Notes under the pieces: model-generated
The model's input: only the letters and a program-made list of their open reading frames with translations
Databases searched by the model: none
Told to the model about the DNA's origin: nothing
Source: a virus
IMG/VR virus record: IMGVR_UViG_3300009527_000009
Location: 1 to 40,754 of that record
Length of the DNA stretch: 40,754 nt
Strand: one strand, 5' to 3'
Position numbers and translations under genes: made by a program
In this document: one piece after another, positions 1 to 7,990 of the stretch
Layout of the letters: each line of letters begins with the position of its first letter
How positions within the stretch are numbered: the first letter of the stretch is position 1

Positions 1-126
1 ATTTACCCCCCCCCCGTTCCGTTCCCGCCGTTCCCGATCCGTAGCGCCCGGCGCCAAAGACCCTACCAGCCGAAGGGTCTTAGGTTAGCACCTACCAACC
101 GGGCCGGTCGGCAAGTTAGTAAGCAC
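1..126. repeat. Left copy of near-identical terminal direct repeat
   Basis: Bases 1-126 recur almost exactly at 40628-40754. Both copies begin ATTTAC followed by a C run, then GTTCCCGCCGTTCCCGATCC, and share the AAGACCCT/AGGGTCTT hairpin and the GGTTAGCACCTACCAACC stretch. I count about eleven substitutions and one C-run length change; most substitutions replace a G of this copy by C or T in the right copy. That bias looks like poor base quality at a contig end rather than natural divergence. The simplest reading is an unclosed circular assembly; a true terminal repeat remains possible. Confidence 0.85.
57..81. other. Hairpin in terminal region
   Basis: AAGACCCT (57-64) and AGGGTCTT (74-81) form a perfect 8-bp stem around a 9-base loop. 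The right terminal copy (40685-40709) keeps both arms although its loop differs. A smaller hairpin, TAGGT/ACCTA (81-94), follows directly. There is no T-run, so this may be a structural element of the divergence or packaging hub rather than a terminator. Confidence 0.5.
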
Positions 127-146
127 TTACCAACCACCGGCCTTTT
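102..146 (+). terminator. Possible intrinsic terminator upstream of the late module
   Basis: GGCCGGT (102-108) pairs with ACCGGCC (136-142), and four T residues follow at 143-146. The 27-base loop contains a nested GTAA/TTAC hairpin. The shape fits a weak plus-strand terminator that would stop read-through across the circularised genome before the late promoter. The long loop and short T-run keep confidence low. Confidence 0.35.
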
Positions 147-227
147 CGTACCGTCTAGCTCGCCCTCGCCCTTCCGTGGCCTAGCGCGAAGCGCGTGACT
201 CTCGCTTTTCTCGTACCGTCTAGCTCG
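146..227. repeat. 17-bp direct repeat pair in the non-coding hub
   Basis: TCGTACCGTCTAGCTCG occurs at 146-162 and again at 211-227, 65 bases apart, each preceded by a TTTTC-type tract. No ORF spans them convincingly. The repeat lies in the gene-free 1-494 interval between the divergent modules, where packaging, replication-origin or regulatory sites are expected. Function unknown. Confidence 0.6.
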
Positions 228-303
228 GTGGGGGGGTCGAGGCGGCGGGGTGGGGTGGGGAGGGGTATGTACTACTGGCCCGCCGCCTAATATTTCACCG
301 AAT

Positions 304-401
304 CGATCCCTCAGCTTAAGGTAGGCAGCGGAACGATCCCTCAGCTAAATTAGAAGCAGCTAAGTACCTCAGCAGCTAAGTACCCCAGCAGCTAAATATC
401 C
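304..401. repeat. Iterated short motifs upstream of the late promoter
   Basis: CGATCCCTCAGCT occurs at 304-316 and 334-346, exactly 30 bases apart. AGCAGCTAAGTACC occurs at 355-368 and 371-384, with a degenerate third copy (AGCAGCTAAATATCC) at 387-401, giving a 16-base period. Evenly spaced iterons just upstream of the first late promoter could bind a phage protein such as the small terminase or a transcription or replication factor. The rest of 1-494 holds no supportable gene. Confidence 0.6.
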
Positions 402-439
402 AGCATTCTAACGACCCATCAACTACCAACCGAAATCCC

Positions 440-468
440 TTTACTTTCTCTCTGATCTATAGTACTAT
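440..468 (+). promoter_or_regulatory. Candidate sigma70-type promoter of the late module
   Basis: TTTACT (440-445) and TACTAT (463-468) are separated by exactly 17 bases. The expected start site lies near 475, just upstream of the GAGGAGCG ribosome site (483-490) and the ATG at 495. The layout matches the minus-strand promoter at 37592-37620 (TTTACT, 17, TATACT). Confidence 0.55.
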
Positions 469-494
469 CCCCTAATTGAACAGAGGAGCGTAGA

Positions 495-629
495 ATGGCC
501 ACTACCAAACCAGCCCCCAAGCCCGAAGAGCAGCCCGAGACCGAAGTGCCGATCAATGTGCCCCCGCCCGAGCCAGCCAAGCCCTTCTACCCATTGGGCG
601 AGGGCAGCGAGCCAATCTGCCCGGAGTAA
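495..629 (+). CDS. Small proline-rich protein, first gene of the late strand
   Basis: This 44-residue ORF starts at an ATG preceded by GAGGAGCG at 7-base scale spacing and ends TAA at 627-629. The product is rich in proline, glutamate and lysine (MATTKPAPKPEE at the start) with no hydrophobic segment, so it is probably disordered and soluble. It sits between the late promoter and the terminase region. I do not recognise a family. Coding status rests on the good ribosome site, the promoter upstream and tight packing with the next ORF (3-base gap). Confidence 0.55.
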   Translation: MATTKPAPKPEEQPETEVPINVPPPEPAKPFYPLGEGSEPICPE

Positions 630-632
630 GAC

Positions 633-857
633 GTGAGCGTCCAAGAGGACAGCCGTAGAGCAGCGCTCTGGGCCCAAGCACAGGCCCAGAGCGCCGCCTA
701 CTCTGCCCGTACGACGCAGGTCTACGCCCAGCTAGTCCTCACCCGCCCCGGCAATATTTGGTCCCCCAACAGTCCCGGCTCAGCTGACAGCGGTTCCCCC
801 ATCTACGGAGGCAGTTTTGGTCCCGGCACCTTCACAACCAATGGACAGCCAGTCTAA
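633..857 (+). CDS. Hypothetical 74-residue protein
   Basis: A GTG start at 633 follows GGAG (623-626), which lies inside the last codons of the upstream gene, implying translational coupling. The N-terminal half is alanine/glutamine-rich and probably helical; the C-terminal half is Gly/Ser/Pro-rich. The end overlaps the next gene by 17 bases. I recognise no family. It is accepted as a gene because of its position, ribosome site and lack of any competing frame in the interval. Confidence 0.5.
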   Translation: MSVQEDSRRAALWAQAQAQSAAYSARTTQVYAQLVLTRPGNIWSPNSPGSADSGSPIYGGSFGPGTFTTNGQPV

Positions 858-1218
858 GCAACTCACGGCCTCGGCCACAGAGCAGATGGAGAACGAAGGC
901 CCCATCACGCCCAGCCTCAACGAGGTTGAGGAGAACCTCAACGCTCTTGCTACCGCGCCCAAGCTGCCCGACTACACCAGGACGAAGAACGTCAGGCTCC
1001 AGTTCCAGCACGCCTTTGAGCTCATCGGAGGCATTCCCCGCCTTGCCCATTGGGCCCATACCCACCCGACGCAATTCTTTGCCCTCTACAGTAAATTGAT
1101 CCCCGCGCAGGTTACTGGAGCAGACGGTGGGGCGATCAAAGTCGAGCTCAGCTGGCTAAACGCCCGAGACACGTCAGGTCGTTCTCCCCCACAGATCATC
1201 GACGTTGCCCCCACATGA
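841..1218 (+). CDS. Probable terminase small subunit-like protein
   Basis: The product from ATG 841 is 125 residues. Its centre (FELIGGIPRLAHWAHTHP, then QFFALYSKLIP) resembles the helical segment found in many podophage small-terminase-like proteins encoded just before the packaging genes. Such proteins recognise phage DNA and hand it to the large subunit. A TTG at 817 has a better-spaced GGAGG (807-811) and would add eight residues at the cost of a longer overlap, so the true start is uncertain. It overlaps the next gene by ATGA. Assignment rests on sequence flavour and position; no helix-turn-helix is clear-cut. Confidence 0.6.
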   Translation: MDSQSKQLTASATEQMENEGPITPSLNEVEENLNALATAPKLPDYTRTKNVRLQFQHAFELIGGIPRLAHWAHTHPTQFFALYSKLIPAQVTGADGGAIKVELSWLNARDTSGRSPPQIIDVAPT

Positions 1219-3092
1219 GCCCCGAGGAGCAACCGACCAGCGGGGAGTACGAGCCAGGCCTCATAGCCCGTAAATTACGGCAATACACGTCTCTGGATCC
1301 TCAGGAGAGCAGCATCCCCGATATGCTCGTCGAGGGCGTAGCAGGATTCATCCCCGGTATCGGTCAGGCTATGGCCGCCAGAGATATTGAGCGGGGACGC
1401 CGCGCCAATGACCCCGTAGAGATGGGCCTAGGCGCAGCCGGCCTCATGCCGTGGGGCAAACTGGGGTCAGTGGTCAAGAAGGTAATTGGCGGGCGACTGG
1501 CTAAGAATGCTCCCCATAAGCAGATGGACGAGGTGGAGCAGGCCTTCCACTCCAAGAAACGGACTCCAGCTGAGGAGAAGGAGTTCACCAAGGAGAATTG
1601 GCGGACGAAGGGCGTTGAGATGGGCAAAGAGAATCACGCCCCTCCGAAGTTTGAGATAAGCGACAAGGGTTATAAGCTCACGGAGAAGGCGCTCAGAATG
1701 GGCGACATCGACGGCAGGCTTTCTGACTACGTCGACCATCCTGAGCTGTTCAAGAATTACCCCCATCTGAGAGACGTTCGTATCTCAGGCGGCTTCGGCG
1801 ACAAGTGGAACTATGGGGGTGAGTACCGCCATCAGAAGCAGGGCGCTACCTATCTGGACATCCCCGGCGGTATCCCCACATTTCCTGAGATAGACGCGAG
1901 TGCCCGTAACGCGGAAACGCTCAGGGGCGTCATACTACACGAGATTCAGCACGCCATTCAGGCCACCGAGGGCTTTGACGCAGGAGCCAATTCCGGTCAC
2001 ATTGCCGACGCCTTACGCAAACTAGACAAGAAGGGTAAGCTCAGCGACATAAAGATTGACGATGTAGCTCTTGAGCGCTACTTCAAGAATCTGGGCGAGC
2101 AAGAGGCTCGCATGGTGGACCAGTGGAAGGATCGCGCTGAGGTCGTCAAGAAGCAGATTCCTCCCTCATTCCGTCACGAGACTCCCGACGACTTCATTCT
2201 CGCGGAGAATCTGCCAGGCGGGACGAACTACAAGGGCGGTAAGCAGGCCATACGTAAGGGTGGAGACCATAATCTGGAAGCGACGCACGCCACCGGCGGA
2301 GCTTACAATCTAATTGATATCCACGGTAAGCCGCACAAAGAGCTATCCAGCCCCAGTTTCGCCATCTGGAATAGTAAGCACGCTGACGGGGTTCCCTTCG
2401 CTGGTAAAGATAGCCCCTTGATCGTACCCCGTCCAGGAGCTTTGGACCCTCTTAACCATCCCGGTGAGCTTTACAATCGGGACGCCTACACTCTACGTGG
2501 TCGGGACTACGACACTCTGAAGGGTATGCACTACCCGAAGAAGCGTCTGGAGCAGCGATTCGGTGAGTATCCCGTCCGATTGAAGGAGTTTGAGGGTACA
2601 ACCGGTGACGTAGGCCACGATTTGGCCATCGAATCCTCCCCCAAATTTGGCTCCTTCAAGCAATTTGAGCGGGATCCAAGAGGTGCGAACCTCTTGAAGA
2701 CAGATGCGGATACTATCAGGGGTGCGCAGGACGATCAGAATGCGTTGATCGGTAAACTTCTGAGGGATCACAGTCGTCCCATGCCCGGCTATCTTACTGT
2801 AGGGGAGAACAAGGACTTCGTACGTCAAGCGGCTAAGGCTGGCGATCCGGACGCACAAGAATTTCTGAGAAGTGCGGCCTATATGCCCTCAGAATACGCC
2901 GAATTGAAGACCAAGGGGCCGCTAGCATTTACTCCTGAGAAGATAGCTGGTGTAGCTCTACCAACCGACCCTGCAAGCATAGACGTGGCTAAAGCTCTGC
3001 GTAACCGCGGCATTCGTACGGAACATTTTGGTCCCTATGACCCCAGTCAAATGGCGGACGTAGTCAAGTATCTCAGCAGCACGAGCGACTAA
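1215..3092 (+). CDS. Large polyvalent phage protein with an HExxH metallopeptidase motif
   Basis: This 625-residue protein starts in an ATGA overlap. After a hydrophobic Gly/Ala-rich stretch (about residues 40-60 and 75-95), a domain around residues 170-280 contains HEIQH at 242-246, the zinc-metallopeptidase signature, preceded by an ARNAETLRG-type segment. A C-terminal region (about 370-480) has the SFAIWNSK, LIVPRP and YNRDAYTLRGR pattern familiar from large polyvalent proteins of phages. Such proteins are often virion-borne and ejected. The position between small and large terminase is unusual. It might be an ejected protease or contribute to wall digestion, since no standard endolysin was found; that is inference. 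Confidence 0.65.
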   Translation: MSPEEQPTSGEYEPGLIARKLRQYTSLDPQESSIPDMLVEGVAGFIPGIGQAMAARDIERGRRANDPVEMGLGAAGLMPWGKLGSVVKKVIGGRLAKNAPHKQMDEVEQAFHSKKRTPAEEKEFTKENWRTKGVEMGKENHAPPKFEISDKGYKLTEKALRMGDIDGRLSDYVDHPELFKNYPHLRDVRISGGFGDKWNYGGEYRHQKQGATYLDIPGGIPTFPEIDASARNAETLRGVILHEIQHAIQATEGFDAGANSGHIADALRKLDKKGKLSDIKIDDVALERYFKNLGEQEARMVDQWKDRAEVVKKQIPPSFRHETPDDFILAENLPGGTNYKGGKQAIRKGGDHNLEATHATGGAYNLIDIHGKPHKELSSPSFAIWNSKHADGVPFAGKDSPLIVPRPGALDPLNHPGELYNRDAYTLRGRDYDTLKGMHYPKKRLEQRFGEYPVRLKEFEGTTGDVGHDLAIESSPKFGSFKQFERDPRGANLLKTDADTIRGAQDDQNALIGKLLRDHSRPMPGYLTVGENKDFVRQAAKAGDPDAQEFLRSAAYMPSEYAELKTKGPLAFTPEKIAGVALPTDPASIDVAKALRNRGIRTEHFGPYDPSQMADVVKYLSSTSD

Positions 3093-4417
3093 TGCCCAAG
3101 ATTCACCTCGATTACACGCCGCGGCCGCAATTCCTCCCCTTCCACAACAGGAAGGCCCGATTTGCTGACCTCGTCTGCCATCGACGCAGCGGTAAGACCG
3201 TCGCAGCCGTCAACGACCTCCTGATCGGCGCCTTGGAGTGTCCCCATAAGCGCCCGCAATTGGCGTATATCGCCCCCACGTACCAGATGGCCAAGCGTAT
3301 CGCATGGGAATACGTCAAGCAATACAGCGCCCCGCTGATTGAAGAGAAGCACGAGTCAGAATTGAGGGTTACCCTCAAGAACGAGGCCAAAATCTACCTG
3401 TTAGGGTCGGAGAACATCGACGCCCTGCGCGGTATCTACCTGGATGGAGCCGTCCTGGACGAATTCCCCATGATGAGACCCAGTTTGGTCTCTCAGATCA
3501 TTCTTCCCTGCCTATCCGACCGCCAAGGCTGGCTCGTCAAGATGGGTACTCCCAAGGGTAAGAACCACGCCTACGACTCATATCGTCAATCTGAGGGCGA
3601 TCCGGCACGATTCGCAATGATGCTGAAGGCGTCTGAGTCGGGGATTATCCCCCCAGACGAGCTTGCGATGTTGAAGAGTCAGATGGACGACTCTGACTAC
3701 CTTCAGGAGATGGAGTGCTCATTCGACGCCGCCCTCAAAGGTGCGATTTATGGCGCCGAAATGGAGCAGGCGGAGGCTGAGGGCCGTATCAAAGAGTACG
3801 CCCTGGACCCGAATCTGCCCCTCGACGTCATCACCGACCTGGGCTACACCGACGATACTGTCCTGATTTTCTTCCAGAAGGGGCCCAGTGGAATACTCGT
3901 CCACGAGGTCTATTCAAACAACGAGCAAGAGTGGGATCACTACCTCGATGAGATGGAATCACACGATGTTCGCGACATCTACCTCCCACACGACGCCCGC
4001 GCCAAGAATCTCCAGACCGGACGCTCAATTGTTGAGCAAACCATCCGTCGAGGGTTCCGACCCAGGCTCGTCCCCGATCACAAGCTCCGTGACGGAATCA
4101 GTTCCGCCAGGAAACTACTCCCATTTACCTACTGGAACAAATCCCTTACTTCAGGGGCCATCGAGGCAATGAAGTCGTACCGTCGAGACTGGGACGAGAA
4201 GCTCGGTTGTTACCGTGATCGCCCCGTCCACGACTGGTCCTCCCATATTGCCGATGCATTCCGCTATCTGGGCGTGATCTTCACCAATCTTCAGCCCGCG
4301 AAGTCGAAATTGATTCTCCCCGAACGTATGGCCCAAGGCGCTCACTACGAGTTCAGCCTTGAGGACTTGTTTTCACACCGCCACACCAATCCCGCGCTAC
4401 GGGCTGGAGAATTCTGA
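3092..4417 (+). CDS. terL: Terminase large subunit (packaging ATPase and nuclease)
   Basis: At 441 residues this is normal size for a podophage large terminase, the motor that translocates DNA into the procapsid and cuts it. The Walker A motif is CHRRSGKT (29-36), followed by Walker B with VLDE (121-124). The C-terminal RNase H-like nuclease domain begins near DLGYTDD (first Asp at about 249), with further acidic positions around LPHDARAK and near the end at HDWSSHIADAFRY. Start and stop overlap both neighbours (TAATG, TGATG), consistent with one translationally coupled packaging operon leading into the portal gene. Confidence 0.95.
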   Translation: MPKIHLDYTPRPQFLPFHNRKARFADLVCHRRSGKTVAAVNDLLIGALECPHKRPQLAYIAPTYQMAKRIAWEYVKQYSAPLIEEKHESELRVTLKNEAKIYLLGSENIDALRGIYLDGAVLDEFPMMRPSLVSQIILPCLSDRQGWLVKMGTPKGKNHAYDSYRQSEGDPARFAMMLKASESGIIPPDELAMLKSQMDDSDYLQEMECSFDAALKGAIYGAEMEQAEAEGRIKEYALDPNLPLDVITDLGYTDDTVLIFFQKGPSGILVHEVYSNNEQEWDHYLDEMESHDVRDIYLPHDARAKNLQTGRSIVEQTIRRGFRPRLVPDHKLRDGISSARKLLPFTYWNKSLTSGAIEAMKSYRRDWDEKLGCYRDRPVHDWSSHIADAFRYLGVIFTNLQPAKSKLILPERMAQGAHYEFSLEDLFSHRHTNPALRAGEF

Positions 4418-6573
4418 TGGCCGCCGCTGAGAGCTATACCAAGATCGGATCGCTTGAGGAGGCGGAAGCCCCTGAAGGCGGTACATACCAACGTTGGGTT
4501 GGCGAACTCGTCGCTGCGGACAAAGAGATGGAGAAATTCCGTCGCCGTGGTCGCAAAATCGTCAAGGAATTCCGCTCAGAAGCCGCCGAGGTGAGTGGGG
4601 TCGACGTCAGTATGGAGCGTCGATACAACCTATTCGCTGCAAACGTCAATATTCTGGCTACGGCACTGATGAATCAGTCGCCCCAACCCAGCGTCGAGCG
4701 TGAATTCAAGGACCCATCCGACGATGTGGCTCGCGTAGCCTGCGAAATCCTGGAACGGGCCATTTCGGCTCACAATAACCGCAATTTCTGCACCGCCAAC
4801 CTTATGAGGCAGGTCGTACAGGACATGCTGGTCCCCGGAGCTGGCGTCTCGTGGCATACGTACCACGCCGACATCGAGCACCGTACCATGGAGGCGCCAA
4901 AGAATGTCGAACCCACGCAAGAAACCATTACCGGTGGCCCAGATCCCCTTGGACCTGTCGACACCCACGCCGAGCCGCTGGAGTATGATGAAGTCGTGGG
5001 TGAGCAAATTCTGGATGAGTACGTTTACTGGGAGGATCTCATCTGGAGTCCCGCCCGCTGCTTCGAAGAAGTCCGCTGGATCGCGCGGAAAACGTACCTG
5101 ACGCGCGATCAGCTCGTCAAGCGATTCGGCGCCAAGAAGGGTAAGGCTGTATCCCTGGACTACTCGCCCAAGCGTACCGACAACAGCGTCGAGACCAAGA
5201 ATATGGTCTTCCAGCAGGCCGTTGTCTACGAAATCTGGGACAAGCCCTCTGAGAAGGTCTACTGGCTCTGCAAGAGCTACGAGGGTCTGCTGGATGAGAA
5301 GGATGACTTCCTGGAGTTGGATGACTTCTTCCCCTGCCCGCCGATCCTCATGGCGACTTGCAGCAACGGGCAATATCTCCCCATCCCGGATTACCAGTAC
5401 GCTAAGGATCAGTACCGAGAGCTGAACGAGATCAATACTCGGATCAGCTTGCTCGTACGGGCTTGCCGGGTCGCGGGCGTGTACGACAAGTCGGCCTCTC
5501 AATTGGTCGCTCTCGTCAACAACGCTGCCGAGAATACCATGGTTCCCGTCGACCAGTGGGCGGCCTTCGCTGAGAAGGGCGGAATCAAGGGCGTCGTGGA
5601 TTGGCTCCCGCTCGACCAGATCATCGCGACCATCGAGCAGTTGACTCGTAACCGTGAGGACGTGAAGAACCAGATTTACGAGATCACGGGCATGTCGGAC
5701 ATCATCCGCGGTCAGTCGAAGGCGTCTGAGACGCTCGGGGCGCAGAAGATCAAGACTCAGTACGCTTCCATGCGGGTCCAGGAGCGCCAGAAGAACGTGG
5801 TCCAGTACTGCTCGACGGTATTCAACATTCAAGTCCAGCTGATGCGTAAGCATATGGACATCCAGGAGATCGTGAAGCTATCCCAGGCCATGTTCATGGG
5901 TGAAGACCAGGAGTTGATTCAGCAAGCGCTCCAGCTCATCAAGGAACCGGACTTCATATTGCGCGCCCGCGTAGAGAGCGACACCCTCAGCGACATCGAC
6001 TTCCAGGCCGAGAAGCAAGATCGGATGGAATACATGATGACAATCACGAACTACCTGAAGGAGGTTCTCCCCACGATGCAGGGCGATCCTCTGATGGGCC
6101 CGTTCCTCATGCAACTGCTGCAATTCTCTCTGGCCGGCTTCAAGGTTGGTAAGAAATTCGAGGGTGAACTTGATCGCACATTCCGTGCTCTGGAACAGAA
6201 GCTCGCCAATCCCGAGCCGCCGCAACCGACGCCTGAAGAGCAGAAGGTACAGGCCGAGATCCAGCTCATGGAGAAGCAGGGAGAGCAAGATGCGAAGCTC
6301 GCCCAGCAAGACTTGCAATTCCGTCAGGCTGAGGGTCAGCAGAAGCTCCGCCAATCTGCCCAAGAAGGGCAGCAGAAGATGGCTCTCGTGACCCAGCAGA
6401 ACCAGATGAAGCTGATGGAGGGACGTCAGGCTAACCAGATGAAGATGGAAACTGCCGGTATCCAAGACCAGATTGAACGGCAGAAGATGTGGCGTCAGCA
6501 ACAGCAGAGCGCCATTGACTTTGAGGAGAATGCTCGCGGCGCAGTAATGGAGCGTGGGAGGTCCAAGAAGTGA
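4417..6573 (+). CDS. Portal protein (P22-like podophage type)
   Basis: The 718-residue product has the length and signatures of P22-type portal proteins: a segment IPDYQYAKDQYRELNEINTR followed by a VAGVYDKSA element, and later YEITGMSDIIRGQSKASET, the highly conserved clip/stem region. The last roughly 120 residues are very rich in Gln, Lys, Glu and Met and should form a long coiled coil or barrel helix. Portal dodecamers form the DNA channel at the capsid vertex and dock the terminase and the head-tail adaptor. It starts in a TGATG overlap with terL and ends in an ATGA-type overlap with the next ORF. Confidence 0.93.
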   Translation: MAAAESYTKIGSLEEAEAPEGGTYQRWVGELVAADKEMEKFRRRGRKIVKEFRSEAAEVSGVDVSMERRYNLFAANVNILATALMNQSPQPSVEREFKDPSDDVARVACEILERAISAHNNRNFCTANLMRQVVQDMLVPGAGVSWHTYHADIEHRTMEAPKNVEPTQETITGGPDPLGPVDTHAEPLEYDEVVGEQILDEYVYWEDLIWSPARCFEEVRWIARKTYLTRDQLVKRFGAKKGKAVSLDYSPKRTDNSVETKNMVFQQAVVYEIWDKPSEKVYWLCKSYEGLLDEKDDFLELDDFFPCPPILMATCSNGQYLPIPDYQYAKDQYRELNEINTRISLLVRACRVAGVYDKSASQLVALVNNAAENTMVPVDQWAAFAEKGGIKGVVDWLPLDQIIATIEQLTRNREDVKNQIYEITGMSDIIRGQSKASETLGAQKIKTQYASMRVQERQKNVVQYCSTVFNIQVQLMRKHMDIQEIVKLSQAMFMGEDQELIQQALQLIKEPDFILRARVESDTLSDIDFQAEKQDRMEYMMTITNYLKEVLPTMQGDPLMGPFLMQLLQFSLAGFKVGKKFEGELDRTFRALEQKLANPEPPQPTPEEQKVQAEIQLMEKQGEQDAKLAQQDLQFRQAEGQQKLRQSAQEGQQKMALVTQQNQMKLMEGRQANQMKMETAGIQDQIERQKMWRQQQQSAIDFEENARGAVMERGRSKK

Positions 6574-6902
6574 AACGTCGATTTGTCTGGAGCTCTGCGG
6601 ACGACTGCCTGGTCGAGGTGGGGCTGGACTACGAGCAGCCCACTCGCGATTCTGACTCCGCGTTGTGGAACGACCGCAGTTATGAGGGGCTCAAGGCCAC
6701 CGACGGTACTGATATATCCTCCCGCGCCAAGCATCGGGAGTATATGCGGCGTAATAACCTCACGACCGCCGACGACTTCACGCAGACGTGGGCGAAGGCC
6801 GCAAAGGAGCGTGCTGACTACTATACCGGCAAGAAGGGCACCGTAACCCGCGACGACATCGGACGAGCGATCCATCAGCTCGAGTCCAAGCGAAATAGAT
6901 AG
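6570..6902 (+). CDS. Conserved hypothetical protein following the portal gene
   Basis: This 110-residue soluble protein carries a segment (LWNDRSYEGLKATDGTDISS, then KHREYMRRNNLTTADDF) I recognise as a conserved hypothetical encoded between portal and scaffold in many podophages. Function is unknown; position suggests a head-assembly role. It starts with GTG in an overlap with the portal stop. Its TAG stop at 6900-6902 doubles as the first bases of a candidate -35 box for the scaffold gene. Confidence 0.8.
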   Translation: MKRRFVWSSADDCLVEVGLDYEQPTRDSDSALWNDRSYEGLKATDGTDISSRAKHREYMRRNNLTTADDFTQTWAKAAKERADYYTGKKGTVTRDDIGRAIHQLESKRNR

Positions 6903-6928
6903 ACTTTTTCCCAAAAATAGGATAAACT
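6900..6928 (+). promoter_or_regulatory. Candidate promoter directly in front of the scaffold gene
   Basis: TAGACT (6900-6905) and TAAACT (6923-6928) are 17 bases apart, matching the promoter family on the minus strand. The predicted start site would be about 6935, the A of the scaffold ATG, so a transcript from here would be almost leaderless. The only Shine-Dalgarno-like tract (AGGA at 6919-6922) lies inside the promoter. Read-through from upstream would still carry it. Confidence 0.5.
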
Positions 6929-6934
6929 CACGCC

Positions 6935-7981
6935 ATGAGCCTCGATACCCCTGACGAAGTTGTAGAACCACTGGAAGTCGAGGAACTCAGCCTCCGAGAG
7001 ATCATCGAGGACGCTGTCGAAGAGCACGACCCCGATCACGAGTTGGTTCCTGCGTCGGCTGGTACGGAAGAGCCGCAACCGAGCCCTGTCCCGGTTGCCG
7101 CTGAGTCCGACACCGCTCCGCTCCCGGCGGTCTCACAGCCGCCGTCTGCAACTCCGGCGCAGGAACCTCCTGCCGCGCCCTCTACCGAGCTGAAAGCTCC
7201 GGCGCAATGGAAGCCCGCCGTGCGGGAGAAGTGGAATTCTCTCCCCCGCGAGGTCCAGGAAGAGGTTCTCAGGCGCGAGAGCGATGGAATGCGCCTCATC
7301 GGTTCCGTGGGCCCGAAAATCCGTCTTGCGGATGAGGTAGCTGCTCATCTGGCCCCTTTTCAAGAGCAACTGGCTTCGGCGGGCGTTGCCCCCGAAGCTC
7401 TACTCAACGATATGTTCACGTCCGTCAAGATGCTGTCCTCGGGCTCTCCCCAGGAACGAGCTGAAGTCGTCGCGAACATAGTACAGTCTTACGGCGTGGA
7501 CTTGCGTACGTTGGACGCAATCCTGACTCGCCGGATTCAGATGCCTCCTGAAGTATTTGAGGCCCAACAACTTGCTGCTCGGGCGAATGCCGTCCTGCAG
7601 CAACAATCCTCGCAGCAGAACCACGAATCAGCCTTGGCCGCAGAACGGGCCTTGGCAGCGTTTGCAGCAGACCCGAAGCATGAGTTCATCGCGGATGTCC
7701 GTGACCTGATGGCTGACCTGATAGAGTCTGGGAGGGCCAAAACCCTTGAAGACGCCTACTCGGCAGCCGTATGGGCCAACCAAGATACCCGCAAGATCCT
7801 CCTACAAAGGGAAGCCCAATCACGCGCGGCAACAAAGACCAATCGTGCAATTGCGGCCCGTAAGGCATCGTCCTCGGTCAGTGGAGCCCCCGCAGCAGCA
7901 GGCGCGGCTCAAGCTGCCCCCGGCAATATGTCCTTGCGCGAGTCCATCGAAGCAGCTTTCGAAGAACACTCATCCCTATAG
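6935..7981 (+). CDS. Scaffolding protein
   Basis: The 348-residue protein sits immediately before the major capsid gene and has the scaffold profile: an acidic N-terminus, a Pro/Ala-rich linker (about residues 45-90), then a charged, Gln/Glu/Ala-rich helical body with coiled-coil character and an acidic C-terminus. A region around residues 88-120 (WKPAVREKWNSLP) is typical of podophage scaffolds. Scaffolds template procapsid assembly and then leave. The ATG at 6935 lacks a well-spaced ribosome site and lies about 7 bases past a candidate -10 box. Confidence 0.85.
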   Translation: MSLDTPDEVVEPLEVEELSLREIIEDAVEEHDPDHELVPASAGTEEPQPSPVPVAAESDTAPLPAVSQPPSATPAQEPPAAPSTELKAPAQWKPAVREKWNSLPREVQEEVLRRESDGMRLIGSVGPKIRLADEVAAHLAPFQEQLASAGVAPEALLNDMFTSVKMLSSGSPQERAEVVANIVQSYGVDLRTLDAILTRRIQMPPEVFEAQQLAARANAVLQQQSSQQNHESALAAERALAAFAADPKHEFIADVRDLMADLIESGRAKTLEDAYSAAVWANQDTRKILLQREAQSRAATKTNRAIAARKASSSVSGAPAAAGAAQAAPGNMSLRESIEAAFEEHSSL

Positions 7982-7990
7982 GAGCCTGAC

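Noticed and set aside
4630-5853. 407-codon open frame on the minus strand opposite the portal gene
   Set aside because: It lies wholly antisense to a strongly supported portal gene, has no promoter or ribosome site of its own, and its Leu/Arg/Asp-rich product looks like a reverse-frame shadow of biased codon use.
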